This document shows positions 16,412 through 25,575 of a stretch of DNA of 64,000 nt, one piece after another. The stretch spans positions 2,108,001 through 2,172,000 of the forward strand of contig CAVVHH010000002.1 in NCBI GenBank assembly GCA_963748005.1, read 5' to 3'. The stretch is from CAILZL01 sp963748005. Its GTDB lineage: Bacteria > Pseudomonadota > Gammaproteobacteria > Steroidobacterales > Steroidobacteraceae. Both the position numbers and the translations under genes were made by a program. The first letter of the stretch is position 1. Each line of letters starts with the position of its first letter. Below the pieces are notes generated by a model that made no database searches, was not told where the DNA came from, and worked only from the letters and a program-made list of their open reading frames with translations.

Positions 16412-17701
16412 TCACGCGACTTCCTTCACCTTGGGCGACCATTTGGGTCGCAGCAGGACGATGGTGTTGGTTGCGCCGATCACCAGGAAGGCAAAGATCA
16501 CCATCATGGGCACGTCGTAACTGCCACTGACATGGAGCAGCCATCCCGACAGGGCAGCAGACACACCGCCCGCGAGGCTGGTGGCCACCTGCTGTACTCC
16601 GGTGGCCATGCCGATCACCTGCTTGGGAATCAAGGTCAACTTGCACAACGCCAGATTATTCGCGGTGTTCAGCCCCAGCAGCGACAGTGACAGCACGTTC
16701 CAGAACAGCGCTTCTTCAAGCGATTTGGCAAACACGCCCATCAGCACGGTGGAGCCGCCCACAAAGCCGGCAACCACGAATGCCTTGCGCACAAAGACCG
16801 GGTCACGTCCGGTGGCGATGATCCGGTCCGCTGCCCATCCGGCAAGCATCGCGACGATCGCGATCCCCGCGAAGCTGAAGAAGGTGTAGAGCCCGGAGGA
16901 TTCGAGGGACAGACCGCGTTGCTCAACCAGGTAGGCAGGCATCCACGTCATGCAATAGAAAGTGAAGTATCCATAGCAGAAGTTATTGATCATGGCGCCC
17001 CAGATAACCGGGCTGGACATGATGCTGCCGAACGTGACCGAGGAAGCTTTTTTCTTCGATACCGCCAGCTCCGCCTTTGACGGCAAATCGTTGTCGGTCA
17101 TCGACAACCAGGGTATCAGCCAGAGCAACCCAACCATGCCAGTAGCGACGAACATGAACTGCCAGGAATAATTGACGATGAACCACGCGGCGATCGGTGC
17201 ACCGATGGCGGGACCCAGCTTGCCGCCCATCGAAAAAATGCCCACCGCCAGCCCCTTGTGGGCTTCGGTGAAGTTGTTGCCGATCCATCGATAACTCGCC
17301 GGCATGACGATGGCTTCTGTAGCGCCGACGATCAAACGCATGATCAGCAGCGCCGTCAGTGCCGTCATCGCACCTGTTACAGCGGTGGCGAGGCACCACA
17401 GAAAGAAGCAGATCGCATAGGGCCACTTCACGCCATAACGATCCACGATCCAGCCCATGGGCATCTGCACCAGTCCATAGGACCAGAAGAACGCTGAATT
17501 CAGCCAGCCGCGATCGACGCTGGTGAGCGCAAAATGGGCGATGAAGTTCTTGTCCGCCAGCGCGGAAGACAGACTGGTACGATCGACAAAAGCAATCATC
17601 AGACCAACGGCAAGCAGCCCGAGCACGAACCAGCGGCTCGCAGGTACCGCTTGAGTCGCGCTCTTGGTCATGGTCAGCTGTTCTTGTTGGGCACTCATCA
17701 T
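16412..17701 (-). CDS. MFS transporter, aromatic-acid or organic-anion type
   Basis: 429 residues from ATG 17701 (AGGA upstream); ATG 17698 is adjacent. Twelve membrane helices are expected. The helix 1-2 and 2-3 parts read LMIAFVDRTSLSSAL and GLVQMPMGWIVDRYGVKW, as in the anion:cation symporter (ACS/phthalate permease-like) group, and MRLIVGATEAIVMPASYRW follows. It begins 39 bp after the stop of the LigB-type dioxygenase on the same strand, so the two likely form an operon that imports and then cleaves an aromatic acid. Substrate inferred from context only. Confidence 0.88.
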   Translation of the reverse strand: MMSAQQEQLTMTKSATQAVPASRWFVLGLLAVGLMIAFVDRTSLSSALADKNFIAHFALTSVDRGWLNSAFFWSYGLVQMPMGWIVDRYGVKWPYAICFFLWCLATAVTGAMTALTALLIMRLIVGATEAIVMPASYRWIGNNFTEAHKGLAVGIFSMGGKLGPAIGAPIAAWFIVNYSWQFMFVATGMVGLLWLIPWLSMTDNDLPSKAELAVSKKKASSVTFGSIMSSPVIWGAMINNFCYGYFTFYCMTWMPAYLVEQRGLSLESSGLYTFFSFAGIAIVAMLAGWAADRIIATGRDPVFVRKAFVVAGFVGGSTVLMGVFAKSLEEALFWNVLSLSLLGLNTANNLALCKLTLIPKQVIGMATGVQQVATSLAGGVSAALSGWLLHVSGSYDVPMMVIFAFLVIGATNTIVLLRPKWSPKVKEVA

Positions 17702-17740
17702 TTCATCCTGTGGCAATTTTCATGCTGCGACTCTGGCGCA

Positions 17741-18721
17741 TCACGCCGACCAGTACATGAAAGCAAAGCCTTCGCCAGTACCGGCTTCGGTACGATACAC
17801 CGGTACGTAGTCGACCAGGTTCATTTTGAGCCCGTTTTGCGATGCTGCCACCATGACCGGCACATACAGCTTCACTTCGGAGGTGCCGGACTGGTACGAG
17901 CGATTGTCGATCTTCTCCAGACCATCGAAGTCCCAGTTCTTGAACAGCTTGAGGAAGGTCGCATCGAGCTCTTCATCACACACGAAGTGCGTCAGGCCAC
18001 CGGAGGCGATGATCGCCACGGTCTTGTTGCTGTCCCACGACTCGATTGCCTTCAGCAGCGTCTTGCCGAAATTGATGCTGCGCTTCATCGATGGCTGATT
18101 CGGCGGATAGAAGCAGTTCATGATGATGGGCACGTTCGGCGGTACGTTGTCTTCCATGATCTGGTGATAGATGAAGCCATAGGCATGCGGCACGGCGTAG
18201 CTGGGGCCCGGCTTCATCCAGGTGTTCACCGGCCACTTGAGCACTTCGGTCATGTCGAAACCTTCTTCCTGGAAGGCATTGATGAGATGCAACGCGAGTT
18301 CAGGATGGCCGGGATACGTCACATGGTGATCGGGGGCATACACCGGACGCTGCGGCGGGCCGTTCTCAATGGTATCGCCCATGAAGATGGCCATCGAGGG
18401 CGATACGTCGATGAAGATTTCCTTCTGGTCCTTGCCGAGGATGATGGCCACATCGGGTTTATGTTCCTTGTAAACGCGGCGCAGTTCATCGAGCGCGGCT
18501 CTACAGCGACCCAGGCGGGCCGTACGTTCTTCAAGGGTGTAGTACTGGGCGAAATTCTGATGGCCACGATGGGCGGCCAGTTCGTCGAATGTCCACATCT
18601 TGTTGCGGAACCACAGATCGGTTTTCTTGCGATCTCGTTCACCGTCCAGCAGCAGATCCTCGGGTGATCTGCCAAGCATGCCGCTGTGAGGCACCGCCAT
18701 ACCAAGTACTATCCGGGCCAT
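17741..18721 (-). CDS. Class III extradiol ring-cleavage dioxygenase, LigB-type catalytic subunit
   Basis: 326 residues from ATG 18721 (CAGGAG upstream). The LigB fold is shown by GMAVPHSGML at the start with H12 (an iron ligand in LigB), KPDVAIILGKDQKE, a YAVPHAYGFIYH stretch (catalytic His region of LigB), IIMNCFYPPNQP and IASGGLTHF. These enzymes open protocatechuate, gallate or related catechols next to the hydroxyls using Fe(II). LigAB enzymes need a small alpha subunit, but no LigA-like gene is seen here and no LigA domain is fused. It is followed by the MFS gene. It supplies the ring-opening step for the LigJ branch; the exact ring substrate is uncertain. Confidence 0.85.
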   Translation of the reverse strand: MARIVLGMAVPHSGMLGRSPEDLLLDGERDRKKTDLWFRNKMWTFDELAAHRGHQNFAQYYTLEERTARLGRCRAALDELRRVYKEHKPDVAIILGKDQKEIFIDVSPSMAIFMGDTIENGPPQRPVYAPDHHVTYPGHPELALHLINAFQEEGFDMTEVLKWPVNTWMKPGPSYAVPHAYGFIYHQIMEDNVPPNVPIIMNCFYPPNQPSMKRSINFGKTLLKAIESWDSNKTVAIIASGGLTHFVCDEELDATFLKLFKNWDFDGLEKIDNRSYQSGTSEVKLYVPVMVAASQNGLKMNLVDYVPVYRTEAGTGEGFAFMYWSA

Positions 18722-19514
18722 AAAAATCTCCTGGGAACGTTAATCTGCCCAAGCGCGCCGATTGTGCGGTTGTCGGCGATGAGGCCTGACAAACCCGACT
18801 TGCCTGGAGCGTCGCCGGCTGCATCAGGCGGACAGGGATCCACCCGGCATCCATCCGGCGAAAGTGGCTTCTTGTCATAAATTCACGAAAAGCACACTTT
18901 CAATTCAGCCTTGGAATCGTTGCATATTGGCACAAGGCGGTCCATCAAAAACCGCGTTGATCATCATAAGATTTAGCTTAAGACACTCGTCCCGTCGGTT
19001 TTGCGCTTGTCGGCGCCGCAGCAATGCTCCGCCGGCATTGAGTCGTACCGCGTTCAGTTCGCGGAATTCTTGCCCTGGAAAAACGGTCTGTGGCCGACAA
19101 TCAGAGCGATTGGGCGGTACCGGGCTATCAGAGTTGCATCGCCCCTGATAATTTTTCGCAATCAGTCCCCTAAAGTGAGCACTAAGGCCTGTCAGTTCAG
19201 TGCACTATGGGAAGTCGAGAGAGTGAGCAGGAGCTGCGATCAGTCTGTTCGTGTGAAATGGGATCATGCATCCATCCGCCCGGACGATTGCGAAGCCGGC
19301 GAGGCTGATGAAACAGCAGATGGCAGCAGTGCATCGCTACGCCAAGAACTGCAAAGGTTCTCTGCAGCGTGGCAACGCATGGACATAAAATTCGCTCTGT
19401 AATCAGTGGTCTCGCAAGTCTGTATGAGTGAAAGTCATTGTTGGGTGTTGACCATCACCTGTGTTTATTCTTTGACCATTTCTGAAACAAGAGTTTAGTT
19501 GGGAAGGACTGCTA
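18722..19514. promoter_or_regulatory. 793-bp divergent intergenic region
   Basis: Between the dioxygenase operon (minus) and the PD40 propeller gene (plus). Small open frames occur, but none has a good ribosome site or recognisable sequence. It should contain the two promoters; I could not assign them with confidence. Confidence 0.35.
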
Positions 19515-21404
19515 ATGAATCGGAGAAAATTTCTGATTGGGCTGCCTGCGGCGATGATTGCCGCACACTACATGCCCGAGGCGTTGGCGCAGGGCCGGAA
19601 AAAGGACGTATTTCTGTTGAACCGGATCGGGCCGACTACGTCCACGTTGTACATCGCCAATGCCGACGGCAGCGGCGAACATAAAGTCATCGACAGCGGC
19701 ATGCTGGACTACAACGCATCGTTTTCTGCTGATGGCCAGTGGCTGGTGTTTACCTCGGAACGCGATGGTCTGGGTAATGCCAATATCTATCGCGCCCGCG
19801 TCGATGGCTCCGCCGTCGAACGCCTGACCGATTCTCCGGCCCTTGACGATCAGGCGGTGCTATCGCCGGATGGTTCGAAGCTCGCTTTCGTAAGTACACG
19901 CGAAGGCTTCCTGGCCAACATCTGGGTGCTGGATCTCAGTACCCGGCAACTGCGCAACCTGACCGGTCACGAAGGCATCAAGGGCGCCGCCGATCTGCCC
20001 AGCGGGTTCTTCCGTCCCGCGTGGTCGCCCGATGGTCAGTGGCTGGCGTTCTCCTCCGACCGCAACACCGACTGGAAGGGACACCATGGCGGCGCTGGCT
20101 GGGAGCACACGCAGGAATTGAGCATCTATGTCATCCGCGCAGATGGCACGGATTTTCGCAAGGTGGCCTCGCGCTCCGATTACTGCCTGGGTTCGCCGAA
20201 GTGGTCGCCGGATGGCAAGCGCATCGTGTTTTATGAAACCCTGGCTGAGTACACCTACTGGGCGCTGCGCCCCGATCTGCTGCTGCAGACCACTTCGCAG
20301 ATCGTATCGGTGGACGTGGCTACCGGCGCGCGCACCGAACACACCAATGGTCCCGGCATGAAGGTTGCGCCGCAGTATGTATCCGCAGATGAAATCGTGT
20401 ATCGCCGCAAGGGTGGTCCCGATGACGGCCTGTACTCTACAACCGGCAAGCCGGTAGTGAAGATCGGCGGGCTGCGTACACCGACGTGGTCACCGGATGG
20501 CAAGCAGGTGATCTACGAAAAATTTACCTTCCGTGGCTGGAAGCAGAATCAGCCGCTGTACAGCTGGGATCCAGCGTTTGAATACCGCTACACCGATGTG
20601 TGGCCGGCGTTCTCCAAGGATGGCTGGATGGTGCTCACCGAGAAGGGTGACAACTCTTCGGTCGCCATCATGAAACCGGATGGATCCGAACGTAAGCGCA
20701 TTTTCGAAGTGGCCAATACTGGTCTGAATCAGGGTCTGGTCAAGCAGGGACTTGCTGGCGCCTTCTATCCAGTCTGGTCACCCGATGGTCAATGGGTGGT
20801 GTTCGGTGTGGGCAACTGGTTCGCCACACGTGACATCGGCAACGCCACCATCATGCGCGTACGGCGCGATGGCACCGGGCTGGAGGCATTGACCGATGGC
20901 ACCATCAATGCCGGTTTCCCCAGTTTCTCTGCCGATGGCAAGGAAGTGGTGTATCGCATCTGGGGCAAGGACGCGCAAGGCAAGTCCATCTTTGGCTTGC
21001 AGATCCTGAACATTGCCACCCGCAAGACGCGCACGCTGACCACCGAGTACGACAACCTGCCGCTCTGGTCGCCGGATGGCAGCCGCATCATGTTCACGCG
21101 GCGCGTCAGGACCGGCACGGTGTGGGGCAACTTCGATATCTGCACGATTCGTCCGGACGGTTCGGATTTCCGACGGCTCACCACCTCACTGGCCAGCGAT
21201 GGTCACGCGGTGTGGACTAATGGCGGCAAGCAGATATTGTGGAACAGCGCCATGCATGGCTATCGTGATGAAGCCGTGTTGTACGACAACACCTTCCAGC
21301 CGTACGGACAGGTATTCATCATGAATGCCGACGGCAGCAACAAACGCCAGATCACGGACAGTCCCTGGGAAGACTCGACGCCGCAGTACGTTCCACCGCG
21401 CTGA
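19515..21404 (+). CDS. Secreted TolB-like PD40/WD40-like beta-propeller protein
   Basis: 629 residues from ATG 19515 (GGAAGGA upstream). The N-terminus MNRRKFLIGLPAA has a twin-arginine look, with a cut after EALAQ. The body is built of many repeats with the PD40 signature, such as SADGQWLVFTSERDG, SPDGSKLAFVSTREG, SPDGQWLAFSSDRN, SPDGKRIVFYE, and SPDGSRIMFTRR near the end, as in TolB and the DPP-IV-type propellers. There is no peptidase domain. It may be a periplasmic binding scaffold or lyase-like propeller. It sits upstream of an exported binding protein and a ceramidase-like enzyme in the same direction. Confidence 0.82.
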   Translation: MNRRKFLIGLPAAMIAAHYMPEALAQGRKKDVFLLNRIGPTTSTLYIANADGSGEHKVIDSGMLDYNASFSADGQWLVFTSERDGLGNANIYRARVDGSAVERLTDSPALDDQAVLSPDGSKLAFVSTREGFLANIWVLDLSTRQLRNLTGHEGIKGAADLPSGFFRPAWSPDGQWLAFSSDRNTDWKGHHGGAGWEHTQELSIYVIRADGTDFRKVASRSDYCLGSPKWSPDGKRIVFYETLAEYTYWALRPDLLLQTTSQIVSVDVATGARTEHTNGPGMKVAPQYVSADEIVYRRKGGPDDGLYSTTGKPVVKIGGLRTPTWSPDGKQVIYEKFTFRGWKQNQPLYSWDPAFEYRYTDVWPAFSKDGWMVLTEKGDNSSVAIMKPDGSERKRIFEVANTGLNQGLVKQGLAGAFYPVWSPDGQWVVFGVGNWFATRDIGNATIMRVRRDGTGLEALTDGTINAGFPSFSADGKEVVYRIWGKDAQGKSIFGLQILNIATRKTRTLTTEYDNLPLWSPDGSRIMFTRRVRTGTVWGNFDICTIRPDGSDFRRLTTSLASDGHAVWTNGGKQILWNSAMHGYRDEAVLYDNTFQPYGQVFIMNADGSNKRQITDSPWEDSTPQYVPPR

Positions 21405-21581
21405 GGTCTGATCTGCGCTTCCAGCCCAGGGCGCACTGTGTTGGGAGCCCTTCGTCAGGCACGTCCCGGTTCATTCAACAATGGCTGGGGCGTTGCCTTT
21501 TGATGATGGCATTGGAAGTGAATAAGTCAGTATGCCGTGGCATCATCGCCAGCAAGACAAATTGAAGATGATGAGGGGCTC

Positions 21582-22616
21582 ATGCATCCGCTGCTTTCGC
21601 GCCGTGAACTGTTGTCTGGGATCTCCGGTGCTGCACTGCTGAACACACCGTTTGTATCGGCCCGGGCGGCGTCATCGCCGGCCAACATCAAGATTGCAAA
21701 TGCCGGCGGCAGTTTGAACCTGGCCATGGGCGAACTGATGCGTCAGCAGAAGTTTCTCGAATCATTCGATCTTGCGCCCGACATGCTCACTGTTGCCGAC
21801 GGCACCCGGATTCTGGGTGGCATAGTTGGCGGGTCCGTTGATGTTTCCATGGCGTCGGGATTCGGACAGGTATTTCCGGCGATCGAGCGTGGTGCCGCCA
21901 TAAAGATCCTGGCGGGCGGCGCGTTGCTGCCGGCGCTCGCACTGTTCAGTGCCAAACCCCAGATCAAAACCTTGAAAGATCTTGAAGGCAAAGCGATCGG
22001 GACCGGTTCTGTCGGTGCGCTGGTCTATCAACTGACTGTGTCATTGCTGCAAAAGTACAAGGTAGACACTTCCACAATCCACTTCGTCAACATTGGGTCG
22101 AGCGCCGATATTTTTCGTGCGGTCAAGGCAGGTACGGTGGACGGCGGCGCGGTTGATGTTGCCCTGATTGAGAACGCAGCTGAACACAACGTCCATCTGA
22201 TCGAGCGTGGCAACATGTCTGTCGAGCTCAAGGAATACACCTATCAGGGCGCCTGGGCTTCGGATAAAAAAATCGCCACAGGTCGTGATGCGTTGGTGCG
22301 CGCTCTTGCGGCCTACGCAAAACTTTATCGCTTTGTGCAGAATCCACAGGCCAGAGACGCCTTCTTTCGTGCCCACCGCGCGGCTCTCCCGACCGCCCCC
22401 GAGAGCGAGCGCCTCGCGCTGTGGAACTATATTCAAACCTACAAGCCATTTGCCGTGGACCTTGCTTTAAGTCCGGAGCGGCTGCGTTACATGCAGGCAT
22501 TGAACGTCAGCTTCAAAGTGCAGAAACAGATTCTGCCGTTCGAACGTGTTGCTGACATGTCTTTGGCGGCGGACGCGCTGAAGCTCCTGGACGGCAAGGC
22601 CAGCGGGGGCGGCTGA
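21582..22616 (+). CDS. Exported ABC binding protein of the NitT/TauT type (orphan, copy 1)
   Basis: 344 residues from ATG 21582 (AGGGG upstream). The signal LLSRRELLSGISGAALL is twin-arginine-like. The mature part is a type-2 periplasmic binding fold: IKIANAGGSLNLAMGELM, a VDVSMASGFGQVFPAIERG loop, LKDLEGKAIGTGSVGAL and KYKVDTSTIHFVNIG. It ends with ADMSLAADALKLL, nearly the same as the protein at 50585-51589 (TDMSLARDALKLL), so the two are paralogues. No permease or ATPase is adjacent; the only such pair in the window is at 10392-12058. Probably delivers an organic acid or similar ligand. Confidence 0.85.
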   Translation: MHPLLSRRELLSGISGAALLNTPFVSARAASSPANIKIANAGGSLNLAMGELMRQQKFLESFDLAPDMLTVADGTRILGGIVGGSVDVSMASGFGQVFPAIERGAAIKILAGGALLPALALFSAKPQIKTLKDLEGKAIGTGSVGALVYQLTVSLLQKYKVDTSTIHFVNIGSSADIFRAVKAGTVDGGAVDVALIENAAEHNVHLIERGNMSVELKEYTYQGAWASDKKIATGRDALVRALAAYAKLYRFVQNPQARDAFFRAHRAALPTAPESERLALWNYIQTYKPFAVDLALSPERLRYMQALNVSFKVQKQILPFERVADMSLAADALKLLDGKASGGG

Positions 22617-22778
22617 TTGATTGCTTTACGGATATTCAAGACGCTCGACAGGTCCAGCGGCCGGATCCGGTTATTGAACGCAGTCGAAATGTCCGGTCGC
22701 TGTCGAAGCGTCCGCGTAGCCTGATACTTATGGTTGAGCCACGTTAATAACCACATCGAAAACAGAAGAGATGAACAC

Positions 22779-24092
22779 ATGAACATTCGGCTAAGGAAGT
22801 ACCTCCTGCTGCTCGCTGTCGTGACCTGCCCGACCTTGGCAGCCGAAGGTGTGCTCAAGGCGGGTGCGGCGCGTGTAGACATCACGCCGCCAGTTGCGGA
22901 GCTGCCTGCACCTTACAAAACGATATACGACAAGATTTACGTCCGCGCGCTGGTATTGGATAACGGCGCGACGCGCGCTGCGGTTGTTGTGGCGGATGTG
23001 CCCAATATTCAGGCCGGGATCTTCGCTGATCTGTCGCAGCGCATATCCCAGCAGGCCGGGGTGCCCCTCGAAAACATCCTGCTGGGTACGACCCACACGC
23101 ATAACTCGATTAGAGTTGACGGCGATGGCATGGGTCTGTCCATCGCAGGGTCACAAAAATTTGCAGATCGCGTCGTTGCGGCGAGTCTTGACGCCGTGAA
23201 AAAAGCGATGTCCAGCTTGCAGCCTGCGCGCGCAGGCTATGCAGTCGGCAAGGCGCATCTCACTGGCGACCGCAACGAATGGTATCCAGCGCAGCATCGT
23301 TACATCGACGGCATCAATCGCAGCGGTCCCGTCGATTTTTCCCTTGGGGTATTCAAGTTCGAAACCCTGTCAGGCGAACCTATTGCCTTATTGCTGAACT
23401 ACGGGATTGAACCGGTGGTGGGCATGCCAGCGGCAAGCGAAATCAGCGGCGATGTACCCGGTGCTGCGTCGCGTTATATCGAAGAAAGGCTGGCCGACAC
23501 AGCGGTGGCGATCTTTACCGTTGGCGCGGCGGAGAGCCCGCTGTACAGGGTATATCCCGAGTCCAAAGCGACCAGCGCAGACGTGGATAGAGTGCACAAG
23601 ATCATCAACGCCATGGGTACCATTCTGGGTGAAGAAGCGTTGGCTGTGGCCAGTGAGATACGCAAGCCTGTCTCGAATGTACAAATCGGCGGCGCCAAGC
23701 GTGTCCTGCAGTGTCCCGGAAAAGCCACCACACCCTTCAATCTGCCCAATCAATGTGCTTACACGCCGGATTCCAAATTGCCTGCCTGTGTTTTCAAGGA
23801 CAAGGATACCGATCCGGTGAAGTTGAGCATGTGGCTGCTGAAGATCGGTGATGTTGCGCTGGTACAAGCTGATGCGAACGTTGCGTCTCCGGTTGTGGAA
23901 AAGCTGCAGCAGGCATCACCGCTTGCCAACACCGTGTTCGTCGCGCTGACCTTTGGTCCGCTTCGATTCGTGGTTGACGATGCGAGTTATCCGCTCAATA
24001 CCTATATAGCAACTGCCACCACTGCCAAACAGGGCTGTGCCGAACAGGGTTTTCTGGATAACGCGTTGCAGATGATGGAGCAGTTGCGCTGA
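22779..24092 (+). CDS. Secreted neutral/alkaline ceramidase-like hydrolase (copy 2)
   Basis: 437 residues from ATG 22779, chosen for the AGAAGAGA upstream and the signal peptide that starts there and ends near TLAAEG. It has AGAARVDITPPV at the start, LGTTHTHNS (H106 and H108 as probable metal ligands), and a DRNEWYPAQHRYIDG block before the middle. A paralogue of the 322-1644 gene with the same length class and C-terminal block. It follows the orphan binding protein on the same strand and is closed by a good terminator at 24140. The substrate is unknown. Confidence 0.8.
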   Translation: MNIRLRKYLLLLAVVTCPTLAAEGVLKAGAARVDITPPVAELPAPYKTIYDKIYVRALVLDNGATRAAVVVADVPNIQAGIFADLSQRISQQAGVPLENILLGTTHTHNSIRVDGDGMGLSIAGSQKFADRVVAASLDAVKKAMSSLQPARAGYAVGKAHLTGDRNEWYPAQHRYIDGINRSGPVDFSLGVFKFETLSGEPIALLLNYGIEPVVGMPAASEISGDVPGAASRYIEERLADTAVAIFTVGAAESPLYRVYPESKATSADVDRVHKIINAMGTILGEEALAVASEIRKPVSNVQIGGAKRVLQCPGKATTPFNLPNQCAYTPDSKLPACVFKDKDTDPVKLSMWLLKIGDVALVQADANVASPVVEKLQQASPLANTVFVALTFGPLRFVVDDASYPLNTYIATATTAKQGCAEQGFLDNALQMMEQLR

Positions 24093-24139
24093 CGATATCG
24101 ACAGTCGTCCATGCGACTTGGTTTGCAATGAATAAAAAT

Positions 24140-24172
24140 GCGCCTGATGCAAAACCATCGGGCGCTGTTTTT
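24140..24172 (+). terminator. Rho-independent terminator after the ceramidase-like gene
   Basis: GCGCCTGATG (24140-24149), a 6-base loop, CATCGGGCGC (24156-24165) with one G-T pair, then TGTTTTT. Confidence 0.8.
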
Positions 24173-25049
24173 GAACCGGCAGGATCGTTAACTTGCCTTC
24201 CGGCATAGATGTGGATTGCCGTTCCTGGTGTTGCAGTGTCGTGCTCAAGCCATGCATGGAGCTGCGCTGATTCTGTACTCACGAGCGCCTGTTCGGCACC
24301 GGCAGGCGCTGCGCCTGCGGCCGATGTACGGCCCTTGGTATGGCACTTATCAGCAATCCCAGCGCGACGAGCAGCCACTCCGTCGAGAACTAATCTCACC
24401 GATGCTGAATCTTATATATCCCAGCGTATATAAGAATCCATACGGCCGTCTGCGTTTACCGCGTGACAAGACGTCGTGTGATTTGCGCAAGGTGGGAGCC
24501 GGTATCCGGGGAGCGGATACCCGCTAACGTGCTGCATGTCCGGGGTTTGAGACGAACAAACGGGGTAGCAGTTGCCGCACGAGAGCATTTTCGCGAGGTA
24601 CAGGGTGCCCAGGCGTTGGGGCCCGTCGGTCGAATTTGATGCGACTGTGGATCTGCGGAGTATGCAGCGATCATCAGCAACTGGGATGGAGCAAATGCCA
24701 GGCCACAGATTCGATAAATGGGGACCCATGTATTCTGTAGACAGATATATGCCTGTCCGTGGAGGGGTGGTTTTTTGCGCTACTTGTGGTCGTTGCCGTA
24801 CTTGGCTCAGACCAGAGGATGGCCGCAATGAATGACCCGGCTGTCTCGTGCACGCCATCACGTTCGGGTGGCGCTATGACCAACTGCACCGGATGGATGA
24901 TGGGCATATTGACTGGTAGTGAGGCGGAAACGGATTCCGGATGCGCCTGCGCGTCGTTCATTCCGATGATGGGCTCAGCGCAGGTTTGACAATTGCCGCG
25001 CTCAGGGTCGCGGCGTACGATGATTCTACAACCTCAAGTCAGGGCCCAA
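24173..25049. other. 877-bp gap upstream of the sigma factor gene
   Basis: No supportable gene. It contains CTTATATA (24411-24418) and TATATAAG (24427-24434), a perfect 8-bp inverted repeat in an AT-rich patch unlike its surroundings. Several short open frames on both strands lack ribosome sites and family features. The promoter of the sigma/anti-sigma genes should lie in its 3' part. Confidence 0.4.
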
Positions 25050-25565
25050 ATGTCAGCACCGATGCGCAGTACGTTCTCCCGACTGTTTCTGGAAAGCGAG
25101 CAGGGCCTGCGGCGTTATGTGCGCAGATTGCTGCGCAATCCAGAAGCAACCGAGGACATTGTCCAGGAAGCCTTCCTGCGCACCTACGAACATGCCCAGC
25201 GTGTTGACAATCCCCGTGCGTTCCTGTTCTCGACGGCGCGCAATCTGGCGTTTGACACGTCGCGTAATGAGCGTACCCGCAAGACGGACACGTTAGGGGA
25301 TTTGGACGCCCTGAACGTCGTATGTCCGGGAGAGTCGCTCGAAGGCCTGCTGCTCGCGGATGAGCAATCCCGAATGCTCAGGGAGGCCATCGAACTACTC
25401 GCGCCGCAGTGCCGGGCAGTATTCGCGCTGAGAATATTTCATTCGTGTTCGTACAAGGAGATCGCACGGCGGCTGAATATTGCTCCGAAAACTGTTGAGA
25501 ACCATATCGCCCGTGCCTTGAGAGAGACGCACAGGTTCCTCGAAACGTACGACCAAAACAGATAA
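25050..25565 (+). CDS. ECF sigma factor, FecI type
   Basis: 171 residues from ATG 25050 (AGGG upstream); ATG 25020 is an alternative. Sigma region 2 is seen in LRRYVRRLLRNPEATEDIVQEAFLRTYE and PRAFLFSTARNLAFDTSRNE, and region 4 in LAPQCRAVFALRIFHSCSYKEIARRL followed by KTVENHIARALRE. The FecR-like anti-sigma gene follows after 10 bp and a TonB receptor with an STN domain after that, which is the standard surface-signalling order. It would direct transcription of the receptor gene when the outside ligand is bound. Confidence 0.92.
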   Translation: MSAPMRSTFSRLFLESEQGLRRYVRRLLRNPEATEDIVQEAFLRTYEHAQRVDNPRAFLFSTARNLAFDTSRNERTRKTDTLGDLDALNVVCPGESLEGLLLADEQSRMLREAIELLAPQCRAVFALRIFHSCSYKEIARRLNIAPKTVENHIARALRETHRFLETYDQNR

Positions 25566-25575
25566 TGCAGTAAGT

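Noticed and set aside
19001..19402. A 133-codon plus-strand open frame between the dioxygenase and the propeller genes
   Set aside because: No ribosome site and no recognisable sequence; it fills the expected promoter region.
24412..24861. A 149-codon minus-strand open frame before the sigma factor
   Set aside because: Cys/Arg-rich with no family features and crossing the AT-rich palindrome; taken as non-coding.
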